From CAYGZA01 sp964354135 (GTDB taxonomy: Bacteria > Planctomycetota > Planctomycetia > Pirellulales > Thermoguttaceae): a stretch of 5,207 bases of DNA. The stretch covers positions 1-5,207 of the forward strand of contig CAYGZA010000397.1 in assembly GCA_964354135.1 (NCBI GenBank), written 5' to 3'. Positions 1 through 5,207 of this stretch are shown here, one piece after another. The notes below the pieces were generated by a model. The model saw only the letters and a program-made list of their open reading frames with translations, was not told the origin of the DNA and did no database searches. Each line of letters opens with the position of its first letter. Within the stretch, counting starts at the first letter, position 1. The translations under genes and the position numbers were made by a program.

Positions 1-653
1 CGGAGGTCATCCCTGGTCGCGATCTCCATGTTGTTCGGGGAGCCGGGGAGCACGGTCACCGGCCGGCCCAGCCGCTCAACCAGTTGGGCGTCGTCGGTGG
101 CCTGAAAGCTGCCCCGCTTGGCGTAGGCCTCCAGCAGCAGCTCGCGGCGGAAGACCTGGGGCGTTTGGGCCTCCCAGAGTCCGCTGCGGGAGACGGTTTC
201 CTGGATGAGCTTGTCGGGACCGACGCGCTTGAGCGTGCCGGCCACCGGAATCGCAAAGATGGCAGCCCCGGTCTGCTCGGCCGCCTGGAAGACCTTGTCG
301 ATCCATTCATTGGCCAGGCAGGGGCGGGCGGCGTCGTGGACGCAGACGAACTCGGCCTCCGCCTTGACCCGAACCAGGGCGTTGGCCACCGAGTCGCACC
401 GCTCGGCGCCTCCCTCCACCACGTCGATGCCGAGGATGGCGACGTTCGAGGAGAACTTGAACTGGAAGTACTCGCGGTCTTCGCGGGCGATGACCAGCAT
501 GGTCTGGATCACGTCGGCGCGGTTGAGGAACCGCTCGGCGGAGTGCAGCCAGACCGCCCGGCCGTCCAAAGGGGCATAGGGCTTCTTGTAGTGCTTGTCG
601 TGGAACCGGCTGCTGCGTCCGGCGGCGGCTAGAATGACGGCGAACTTCGACAC
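1..653 (-). CDS. ispD: 2-C-methyl-D-erythritol 4-phosphate cytidylyltransferase (IspD), 3'-partial
   Basis: The enzyme transfers CMP from CTP to 2-C-methyl-D-erythritol 4-phosphate, the third step of the cytosolic MEP isoprenoid pathway. The visible 217 residues begin with the nucleotide-binding loop AVILAAAGRSSRF (residues 5-17) and KKPYAPL (23-29), which place R16 and K24 at the E. coli Arg20 and Lys27 positions. CDSVANAL (86-93) and VHDAARPC (105-112, D107 and R110) follow, then GTLKR (T140), R156, and WEAQTPQVFRRELL (160-173). All fit the family. The family length is about 230 aa, so only a short C-terminal end is missing beyond the window. Near the end, NNMEIAT (207-213) carries E210 where E. 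coli has Lys213. The start is GTG, chosen because GGAGGG lies 8 nt upstream and the conserved core begins at residue 4. A related CDP-sugar-type cytidylyltransferase is a less likely alternative. It lies 143 nt downstream of the dehydrogenase gene on the same strand. Confidence 0.93.
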   Translation of the reverse strand, partial: MSKFAVILAAAGRSSRFHDKHYKKPYAPLDGRAVWLHSAERFLNRADVIQTMLVIAREDREYFQFKFSSNVAILGIDVVEGGAERCDSVANALVRVKAEAEFVCVHDAARPCLANEWIDKVFQAAEQTGAAIFAIPVAGTLKRVGPDKLIQETVSRSGLWEAQTPQVFRRELLLEAYAKRGSFQATDDAQLVERLGRPVTVLPGSPNNMEIATRDDL

Positions 654-661
654 GGTCGGAA

Positions 662-667
662 CCCTCC
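662..667 (-). promoter_or_regulatory. Shine-Dalgarno site of ispD
   Basis: The minus strand reads GGAGGG, separated by 8 nt from the GTG at 653-651. It is the clearest ribosome binding site in the window and decides the GTG start, since no ATG lies near the conserved IspD N terminus. Confidence 0.75.
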
Positions 668-679
668 GCGCCGATGCCC

Positions 680-697
680 GTGCGTGCAAGCACGCAC
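680..697 (-). repeat. Perfect inverted repeat in the ispD leader
   Basis: GTGCGTGC AA GCACGCAC is a perfect 8-bp dyad. As minus-strand RNA it would fold into a 7-bp stem closed by a CUUG loop, a tetraloop sequence known to be stable. It ends 12 nt before the ispD Shine-Dalgarno site. No T-run follows on either strand, so it is not a standard intrinsic terminator. It could be a leader hairpin affecting mRNA stability or translation, or a protein-binding operator. The structure is seen directly and the function is inferred. Confidence 0.5.
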
Positions 698-750
698 CCT
701 ACCGGACTATGATTGCCCGGCGCGCACGGCACACCCAGCGTTTTCTCTGC

Positions 751-786
751 CCAGCGATCACCCGGACATCCCATTGTGACCGCTGG
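751..786. repeat. Imperfect inverted repeat after the dehydrogenase gene
   Basis: Arms CCAGCGATCA (751-760) and TGACCGCTGG (777-786) pair with one mismatch around a 16-nt loop, starting 10 nt past the dehydrogenase stop codon. The position suits a 3' stabilising or terminating hairpin for that gene. The minus strand continues with GCAGAGAAAACG and has no U-tract, so intrinsic termination is doubtful. A CCAGCG copy also sits nearby at 735-740, so alternative pairings are possible. Confidence 0.3.
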
Positions 787-800
787 CGGGGGTACGTCAA
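773..800 (-). promoter_or_regulatory. Candidate sigma-70-like promoter for ispD
   Basis: The minus strand has TTGACG (800-795, five of six matches to the -35 consensus), a 16-nt spacer, and CACAAT (778-773, four of six to the -10 consensus). The -35 hexamer overlaps the TGA stop of the dehydrogenase gene. Transcription from here would give an ispD leader of roughly 110 nt that contains the 680-697 hairpin. The hexamers are read from sequence. The match is modest and promoter rules in the presumed phylum are loosely defined. Confidence 0.22.
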
Positions 801-2098
801 GTCGCCCCAAGATAGAACCGCCGCTGGCGGCGGCCCATGTCGAGGAGCATCGGCGTGGGCGCGGCGCGGGGGCCCAGGTCCGCGAGCGGTTCGAGCATTC
901 TCAGAATCTCCGCGACGCCCAGCGCATCGGCCCAGAACAAGAGCCCGCCGCGGGAGGCCGGGAAACCCAGGCCGAAGATCGCCCCCAGGTCGATGCTCCG
1001 CGGGTCGCGGACTCGCCCTTCCTCGAGGAGCCGGGCGGCCTCGAGGACCATGGGCAGCAAGAGTCGGGCCGTGATCGCCTCCGGAGAAAAGGACTGCGGC
1101 GGCCGGGCCCAATGGGCCCAGACCTCTGCGATCCGCGGGTCGCGCTGGCCGGGAGCGTCCCGGGCGGTCCCTTCCGGGTAGAGAAAGAACCCGGCCCCGG
1201 CTTTCCGACCCAAGCGACCCGCCTTGAACATCGCCACCAAGATCGGGGAGGCGTTCATCCGCTCCGGGAAGGCATCCAGGAGCACCCGGCCCGCCAGTAG
1301 CGCCGTGTTCAGACCGATCTCGTCCACAAGCCGCAAGGGCCCGATCGCCATACCGAAGTCGGTGGCCGCTTGGTCGACCCGGTCGGGGGCAGCGCCGTCC
1401 AAGAGCAGCTCCATCGCTTCGGTCAGGTAGGGGAGCAGGAGCCGGTTGACCAGAAACCCGGGCCCGTCGCTGACCACAATCGGCATCTTGCGGATCCGTT
1501 TGACGTAGGCCACCGCGGTGGCGATCGTCTCGTCACTGGTCTCGGGACCGCGGATCACCTCCACCAGCGGCCGGCGCCGCACCGGATGAAAGAAGTGCAG
1601 GCCGCAGAAGCGGCTCTTGTCGGCAAGCCCCGCCGCCAAGCGGCCGATGGGAATGGTCGAGGTGTTGGATGCCAGGATCGCCGGCGCCGCCAGGTGCGGC
1701 TGGAGCAGGTCGTAGACGTGCTGCTTGGCGGCCACGATCTCCGGGACCGACTCCAGGACCAGGTCGCAGGCGGCGATCCGCGTCATCTCCGTGGTTGGAT
1801 CGACCAGGCCCGCCCATCCCGCGGGGATCGTTTCCTCCCCGGCACCGCTCGTCCCGGCCAGTTCCTCCGCAATCCTCTGCACGGCGCCGGCCAGCGCGGT
1901 CTGGTCCGAATCGGTAATCGCGATCCGCAAGCCGTGCCGGACGTTGGCCGCGGCCACGGCGGTCCCCATGGTTCCCGCCCCGATAATGCCCACCGCTTGC
2001 ACGGCCCGCGGCCCGACCGATGCCCCATTCGTCCCGGGGTCCTGCCGGTTCCATTGAATCAGCGACTCGACGTTGCGCAACGGGTCGTCGTGGGACAT
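797..2098 (-). CDS. 3-hydroxyacyl-CoA dehydrogenase, FadB C-terminal-half type, stand-alone
   Basis: This is probably an NAD-dependent L-3-hydroxyacyl-CoA dehydrogenase (433 aa), oxidising 3-hydroxyacyl-CoA to 3-ketoacyl-CoA in cytosolic fatty-acid beta-oxidation. After a 33-residue lead-in comes a Rossmann fold with GAGTMG (40-45) and acidic D63 at the end of the second strand, favouring NAD. E116 and K125 sit in LESVPEIVAAK, followed by SNTST (144-148). HFFHPVRRRPLVEV (168-181) supplies the H168/E180 catalytic pair with the family's 12-residue spacing. DGPGFLVNR (211-219, N218) opens the first C-terminal domain. A second one ends in GLGFPASRGGLLFWADALG (376-394), the counterpart of GLGFPPFHGG in E. 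coli FadB. Alignment by eye to FadB holds from about residue 35 to the end. The N-terminal enoyl-CoA hydratase half (about 300 residues in FadB) is absent, and no separate hydratase is in the window. The ATG is the only plausible start before the Rossmann motif; its Shine-Dalgarno site is poor (GGA 9 nt upstream). It follows the HEAT lipoprotein gene by 84 nt. Butyryl-CoA-type or other acyl-chain specificity cannot be told from sequence. Confidence 0.9.
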   Translation of the reverse strand: MSHDDPLRNVESLIQWNRQDPGTNGASVGPRAVQAVGIIGAGTMGTAVAAANVRHGLRIAITDSDQTALAGAVQRIAEELAGTSGAGEETIPAGWAGLVDPTTEMTRIAACDLVLESVPEIVAAKQHVYDLLQPHLAAPAILASNTSTIPIGRLAAGLADKSRFCGLHFFHPVRRRPLVEVIRGPETSDETIATAVAYVKRIRKMPIVVSDGPGFLVNRLLLPYLTEAMELLLDGAAPDRVDQAATDFGMAIGPLRLVDEIGLNTALLAGRVLLDAFPERMNASPILVAMFKAGRLGRKAGAGFFLYPEGTARDAPGQRDPRIAEVWAHWARPPQSFSPEAITARLLLPMVLEAARLLEEGRVRDPRSIDLGAIFGLGFPASRGGLLFWADALGVAEILRMLEPLADLGPRAAPTPMLLDMGRRQRRFYLGAT

Positions 2099-2175
2099 GC
2101 GTTGTGTTCCGGAGACCGTCAGATCGTCTGCCGCGCGTCGCCTGAAGCGCGCTGGGACATCCCGGGCAGAGCCAC

Positions 2176-2210
2176 CTGCTGCCTACTGCCCCCTGCCTGC
2201 GACAGTCTGC
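2176..2210. repeat. Degenerate 7-nt repeat across the HEAT gene stop codon
   Basis: On the plus strand five consecutive heptads read CTGCTGC, CTACTGC, CCCCTGC, CTGCGAC and AGTCTGC; four of the five end in CTGC. The tract encodes the last eight residues of the HEAT lipoprotein (TVAGRGQ preceded by Q), provides its TAG stop (2185-2183) and runs 7 nt into the gap. The periodicity is seen directly. A slippage or small-repeat origin is inferred. Confidence 0.5.
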
Positions 2211-3925
2211 CGCGTTCGGAGCAGCGTCTTCCAGAAAACCACCTGGTCGGCGACGCTGCGGGGCGCCGTCTCCCTCGATTCGGCCGCCTCATGGCCGGCC
2301 ACTTTGGGCAGGCTCTCCAAAGCTGCCAACCGAACAGCATACTGGTCGTCCAGCAGGCGAACAAGTGTAGGAACGAAAGTGGGGTCGGCCGCTTGACCCA
2401 TTGCGAGGGCCACGTGGCGGCGGACCGCCGGGTCGGTGCTATAGGCAAGACGCTCGAGGGCCGCCGGGCCGGAAGGGTCCCCCAGCCGCGCTAGCGCGGC
2501 CGCCGCCTCCACGCGCACCAGCTCGTTCCGCGAGCCCAGGAGCCGTTTGAGCGGCTCGGTATCGTCCAGCCGGCCGCCGGCGCCCAAAGCCCGCGCGGCA
2601 GCCCCGGCAACGCCGACATTGGGATCCTCCAGCGCCGGCAGCAGGACCTGGGCGTGTTTCGGGCTGGGGTGTGCGGCGAGATGCTCGCAGGCCGCGCGGC
2701 GGACTTCCGCGGAGGGATGGCCGATGGCGGCATAGGCCAGCCGCGCGGCCGGTTCGCTGCCGTCGCCGGAGACCGTAGCGAGGATGCCCCGCCAGACCAG
2801 CGAGTCGGATTCCCGCACCGCCACCGAGGCCAACTCCGTGGTGGCCGCCCGGCCCAGCGGTCGTTCTCGCGCCTGCTGGGCCAGCCGATCGGCAGCGCGG
2901 CGGCGGACCGTCACGTCCTCCGACTTCAACCGCTGCAATTCGGCGGCAAGCTCCGGCGGCATGGAATGCCCGGAGGGGTCGGCGGTGCGTGCCTCAGCCT
3001 CCGCGGCGGCAGCAGATGCCGCGCGGAACTGCTCGCGGTAACGCACCTCAAGTTGCCGCAGGGTTTTCTCGCGCTCGTGCGGCGCCCCATCCACGGGAAA
3101 CCCGGCGGCGGGCGGCCACAGGGCGGCCAACTGCCGGGCTGCCGTCTGCCGCGTCTTGTACGCCGCCTTGCTCATGCCCTCCAAGAGGAGCGGCCCGGAC
3201 CGTTCCAGCGGCCAGTTGCCGACGGAAGCAAGCACCTGGAGCTGCACCGCGGGGCTGGGATCGCTCAACAGATCGCGTGCCGCGGCCTCTCCGTCGCGGT
3301 CGCAGTAGCGGGCCAGCGCCCTGGCGACTTCGAGCCGGACTCGCCACGAGGCGTCCCCTTTCGCGTGCAGCACCGGCTGCCGGGCATCCATCGCCGCGAG
3401 CCCGGAGACGACCGCCGCCCGGACAAGCTCGCCGCGGTCGGCAGCCAATCGCTCCAGTTTGGCTTGCGCCTCGGCGCCCCCGACTTGCCCCAAGGCCGCA
3501 ATGGCCGCCAGCCGCACCGGGAGATCGTGGTCCTCCAGCGCGGCGGCGAGGAACCGCTCCACCCCGGCCGGACGCCGCCGTGCCACCGCCCGGAGCGCGG
3601 CGGTACGCACCCGTGGGTCGGGGTCGCGGAGCGATTCCGCAACGGCCGGCGGAAGCGTGGCGGCCCTAGTCTCGGCCCAGGCCCGCAGCGCCTCGACCCG
3701 CGCGTCCGCGTCGGGGCTCGTCAGGCCCTTAAGGATCCGGCGATCGTCGGGCGGATCGGGAGCTTCCGCCGGCACCTGGGTCGGCGGGAAGCCGGCGAGC
3801 GTCGAAGGCCCCATCTCGTCCCACCGGCCCCACGGCTGCCCGGAACAACCTGCACTGCCCAGACCGAGCAGCAGCTCCAGTGCGACGAGGGCCGCTGCCA
3901 GCGATCGTGGAATCGAGAGCGACAT
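2183..3925 (-). CDS. HEAT-repeat lipoprotein
   Basis: This predicted exported scaffold protein is of unknown specific role. From the ATG at 3925 it has 580 aa. Residues 1-27 form a lipoprotein signal: MSLSIPR, a Leu/Ala-rich core, then LGSAGC with C27 as the lipid-modified Cys (the lipobox is imperfect, with Ser at -3). A Pro-rich linker (about 37-61) leads to about seven HEAT repeats at roughly 65-269, for example DHDLPVRLAAIAALGQVGG. A charged Ala/Glu helical segment (about 283-318) separates these from a second block of about six or seven repeats at 328-542, for example DPNVGVAGAAARALG. Such repeats stack into a solenoid that binds proteins; no catalytic motif is visible. Other starts are possible: ATG at 3940 (5 residues longer) and GTG at 4012 (609 aa), which overlaps the upstream stop as GTGA. 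I prefer 3925 because it gives a normal signal peptide, but no start has a good Shine-Dalgarno site. The upstream neighbour is also HEAT-like, so the two probably share a transcript. The identity of the domain class is secure; the function is not. Confidence 0.85.
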   Translation of the reverse strand: MSLSIPRSLAAALVALELLLGLGSAGCSGQPWGRWDEMGPSTLAGFPPTQVPAEAPDPPDDRRILKGLTSPDADARVEALRAWAETRAATLPPAVAESLRDPDPRVRTAALRAVARRRPAGVERFLAAALEDHDLPVRLAAIAALGQVGGAEAQAKLERLAADRGELVRAAVVSGLAAMDARQPVLHAKGDASWRVRLEVARALARYCDRDGEAAARDLLSDPSPAVQLQVLASVGNWPLERSGPLLLEGMSKAAYKTRQTAARQLAALWPPAAGFPVDGAPHEREKTLRQLEVRYREQFRAASAAAAEAEARTADPSGHSMPPELAAELQRLKSEDVTVRRRAADRLAQQARERPLGRAATTELASVAVRESDSLVWRGILATVSGDGSEPAARLAYAAIGHPSAEVRRAACEHLAAHPSPKHAQVLLPALEDPNVGVAGAAARALGAGGRLDDTEPLKRLLGSRNELVRVEAAAALARLGDPSGPAALERLAYSTDPAVRRHVALAMGQAADPTFVPTLVRLLDDQYAVRLAALESLPKVAGHEAAESRETAPRSVADQVVFWKTLLRTRQTVAGRGQ

Positions 3926-3929
3926 TTCA

Positions 3930-3945
3930 GGCAAATCCATTTGCC
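3930..3945 (-). promoter_or_regulatory. Perfect hairpin at the HEAT lipoprotein start
   Basis: GGCAAAT CC ATTTGCC is a perfect 7-bp dyad with a 2-nt centre. As minus-strand RNA it folds as GGCAAA, loop UGGA, UUUGCC. The loop carries the last two bases of the ATG at 3940-3938 and the only GGA near the ATG at 3925, which begins 4 nt after the stem. It could limit ribosome access to both starts, or be a DNA operator. The dyad is visible; the role is inferred. Confidence 0.4.
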
Positions 3946-3988
3946 GATCGGAAGTCAGGTTGGCAAGCCGGTGGGGGCAACCCGGCGG

Positions 3989-4006
3989 CCGGACGTCCCT
4001 GTCCGG
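3989..4006 (-). repeat. Hairpin just after the upstream HEAT gene stop
   Basis: The minus strand reads CCGGAC AGGGAC GTCCGG, a perfect 6-bp stem with a 6-nt loop beginning 2 nt after the TGA at 4011-4009. The following bases are GC-rich with no T-run. It is more likely an mRNA-processing or stability hairpin between two co-transcribed genes than an intrinsic terminator. If the GTG at 4012 is the true start of the next gene, this hairpin is inside coding sequence. Confidence 0.35.
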
Positions 4007-4008
4007 AG

Positions 4009-5207
4009 TCACTGTTTCGCTGCGGGTCCCTTGGCCGGCGCGGCGGGAGCCCCTTTCGCCGGCGGCGCCGGGGCCGGGGGAGCGGGCGCTTTGCCCGGAT
4101 CCGCGGGCGTCGCGGCAGGCGCCGGCGCAACACCGCCCAGGGCCTCGGCCAACGCGGCATTCAGGCCCTCGACCGCAGGATCCAACTTCTTCTTCAGGGC
4201 TTCAAAGCTCGAGTCCTTGTCGTCGAGGATCTTCAGCGCCTCTTGGAGTGCGGCTGCCAGGTCCTGGACGATCTTCTCGTCGGGCGTTCCGGCGGCTGCT
4301 GCGCTGAGAGCCGAGGCGCGCTTCGGGTCCGGAATGCCCGGATTGCCCAGCCCCATCCGCACCGCGTTCCACTGGGTCCGCAAGCGTTGGCGGAACTGGC
4401 GGGTACGTTCCGGGTACGGGTCGCCGCGCCCGGGGAGTCCCGGGCCGAGCATTCCGTCGGGGGAAGGCATCATTCCGCCGGACCCCCTGCCCATACCCAT
4501 GGGCGCGCTGCTACCGATACCCATACCCATCCCCATACCCATTCCCATCCGCATTCCCGCTCCTTCGTTCATGCCTGGGGCATCCGTCAGCGATTGCGGC
4601 GGTGGACGATCTCGCTCGGTCGTGTAGACGTCGCTGGCCATTTTGCCCAGCGCGGCCGCCAGCGAACCCAGCTTCAGTCCCGCAGCGGCCTGGTAGTCGA
4701 GAACTCCCAGGCCCTTGGCCGCGGCCATCCGCACCATGGGGGGCGCTTGCTCGGCGTCGTCCTGGCGGACCAAGTCGGCCAGGGTCAGCGCAACCGCCCC
4801 GTTGGACCCGGGGTATCGCAGGGCCGCGAGGGCCTCGATCGCCAAGGTCCGCATCCAGGCATGGCCCTTTTTGGATCGTCCGGGAGCCACGGGGCTTCGG
4901 GCCAGATCGGAGAGCATCTGGATCACTTCGCCGCGGCGCTGCTGATCCGCAAACCCCAACTGGCAGTGCCGGATGAGACCGATCAGAGCGGCCACTTTCA
5001 CCGGATCGATCTGGTCCTTGTCCTGAAACGCCGCCAAGAGGGCGTCCTGAGCGGGCGGGAAGGGGACCAGCATGATTCGCTCGCCGGCCGCGGCCTCCTG
5101 GGTGTTCAGCTCGCCGATTACCAGCATCGCGTTGTATCGCACGACCGGATGAAACTCCGGCCCGATTGCCTTCTTCATGAATTCCAGGGTCAGGTTCAGC
5201 AGGCGGT
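4009..5207 (-). CDS. HEAT-like protein with Met-Gly hinge and Ala-Pro tail, 5'-partial
   Basis: I do not recognise a named family. The frame stays open to the window edge. An ATG at 5178 exists, but the nine codons before it (RLLNLTLEF) continue a helix into MKKAIG, so the real start probably lies outside the window. Numbering from that Met, paired helices of HEAT/Armadillo character occupy about 10-180, for example HPVVRYNAMLVIGELN, WMRTLAIEALAALRY and MVRMAAAKGLGVLD. They are followed by a Met/Gly-rich flexible region (about 203-250), a basic helix (RTRQFRQRLRTQWNAVRMG, 258-276), a charged helical segment (about 299-348) with coiled-coil-like spacing, and an Ala/Pro/Lys tail (349-389) ending in KGPAAKQ. 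No catalytic motif, membrane helix or signal is visible in this part; localisation depends on the missing N terminus. The tail resembles flexible linkers of surface or periplasmic proteins. The stop is 83 nt before the chosen start of the HEAT lipoprotein, or overlaps its longest start by 4 nt, suggesting one operon and perhaps a common complex. Confidence 0.8.
   Translation of the reverse strand, partial: RLLNLTLEFMKKAIGPEFHPVVRYNAMLVIGELNTQEAAAGERIMLVPFPPAQDALLAAFQDKDQIDPVKVAALIGLIRHCQLGFADQQRRGEVIQMLSDLARSPVAPGRSKKGHAWMRTLAIEALAALRYPGSNGAVALTLADLVRQDDAEQAPPMVRMAAAKGLGVLDYQAAAGLKLGSLAAALGKMASDVYTTERDRPPPQSLTDAPGMNEGAGMRMGMGMGMGMGIGSSAPMGMGRGSGGMMPSPDGMLGPGLPGRGDPYPERTRQFRQRLRTQWNAVRMGLGNPGIPDPKRASALSAAAAGTPDEKIVQDLAAALQEALKILDDKDSSFEALKKKLDPAVEGLNAALAEALGGVAPAPAATPADPGKAPAPPAPAPPAKGAPAAPAKGPAAKQ
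4513..4554 (-). repeat. Hexanucleotide repeat coding for the Met-Gly tract
   Basis: Seven consecutive 6-nt units on the plus strand fit NCCNAT: ACCGAT, ACCCAT twice, CCCCAT, ACCCAT, TCCCAT and CCGCAT. On the minus strand they encode MRMGMGMGMGMGIG. The Gly codons vary (GGA, GGT, GGG), so the tract is old enough to have diverged or is under selection at protein level. A separate ATGGGTATGGGC patch lies at 4492-4503. Confidence 0.7.

Noticed and set aside
84..632. Plus-strand frame of 182 codons opposite ispD
   Set aside because: The minus strand encodes unmistakable IspD motifs. The plus frame is the antisense shadow with no family features.
2130..2152. CGCGC...GCGCG stem in the gap before the dehydrogenase
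   Set aside because: It is a 5-bp stem with a 10-nt loop in very GC-rich sequence, easily due to chance, and has no T-run.
1370..2494. Open frame of 374 codons on the plus strand crossing the dehydrogenase, the gap and the HEAT gene end
   Set aside because: It runs antisense through two well-supported genes and a gap, has no domain-like sequence, and is rich in Arg, Gly and His as in shadow frames.
3926..4008. Intrinsic terminator between the two HEAT genes
   Set aside because: There are stems (3989-4006, 3930-3945), but none is followed by a T-run on the minus strand, and the short distance favours co-transcription.
2654..4627. Open frame of 657 codons on the plus strand, antisense to both HEAT genes
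   Set aside because: Its translation is Arg/Gly/Pro-rich without recognisable domains, while the minus strand shows clear HEAT repeats and a signal peptide. Long antisense frames are expected where codon third positions are G or C. Its PIPIPIPI run is the reverse reading of the Met-Gly repeat.
5176..5178. ATG at 5178 as the start of the Met-Gly HEAT-like gene
   Set aside because: The frame stays open upstream to the window edge and the preceding residues continue a helix. The GGA upstream is not a convincing ribosome binding site. The gene is better treated as cut by the window.

Overview
This is a GC-rich bacterial window (by eye about two-thirds G+C, not counted). Every credible gene lies on the minus strand. 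Two large HEAT-repeat proteins, one an apparent lipoprotein, together with very GC-rich codons, scarce canonical Shine-Dalgarno sites and an IspD close in wording to planctomycete versions I recall, make a Planctomycetes (Pirellulales-like) chromosome the best guess. That assignment is inference. I see no mobile element, CRISPR array, tRNA, rRNA or phage gene.

Read in the direction of transcription (right to left), the window holds four genes. (1) 5207-4009 is a gene open at its 5' end. It encodes an alpha-helical HEAT-like protein with a Met-Gly-rich hinge, a helical segment and an Ala/Pro/Lys tail. (2) About 3925-2183 encodes a HEAT-repeat lipoprotein of about 580 aa; its start is ambiguous, and the longest option overlaps gene 1 in a GTGA. 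(3) 2098-797 encodes a stand-alone NAD-dependent 3-hydroxyacyl-CoA dehydrogenase that matches the C-terminal half of FadB and lacks the enoyl-CoA hydratase half. (4) 653-1 encodes IspD of the MEP isoprenoid pathway, starting at GTG with a good Shine-Dalgarno site and cut by the window edge near its C terminus.

The gaps are short: 83 nt between genes 1 and 2 with the chosen start (or a 4-nt overlap), 84 nt between genes 2 and 3, and 143 nt between genes 3 and 4. No stretch of 300 bases lacks a gene. The two HEAT genes probably form one transcriptional unit and may act as a pair. The dehydrogenase and ispD are metabolic genes that may be co-transcribed or, for ispD, driven from a weak candidate promoter in the 143-nt gap. 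No functional link between the HEAT pair and the two enzymes is evident.

I found no convincing undescribed multi-gene system. The points most worth a second look are a Glu at the IspD position that is a substrate-binding Lys in E. coli, the FadB half-protein, a perfect hairpin covering alternative starts of the HEAT lipoprotein, a hexamer-encoded Met-Gly tract, and a 7-nt-periodic repeat crossing a stop codon.
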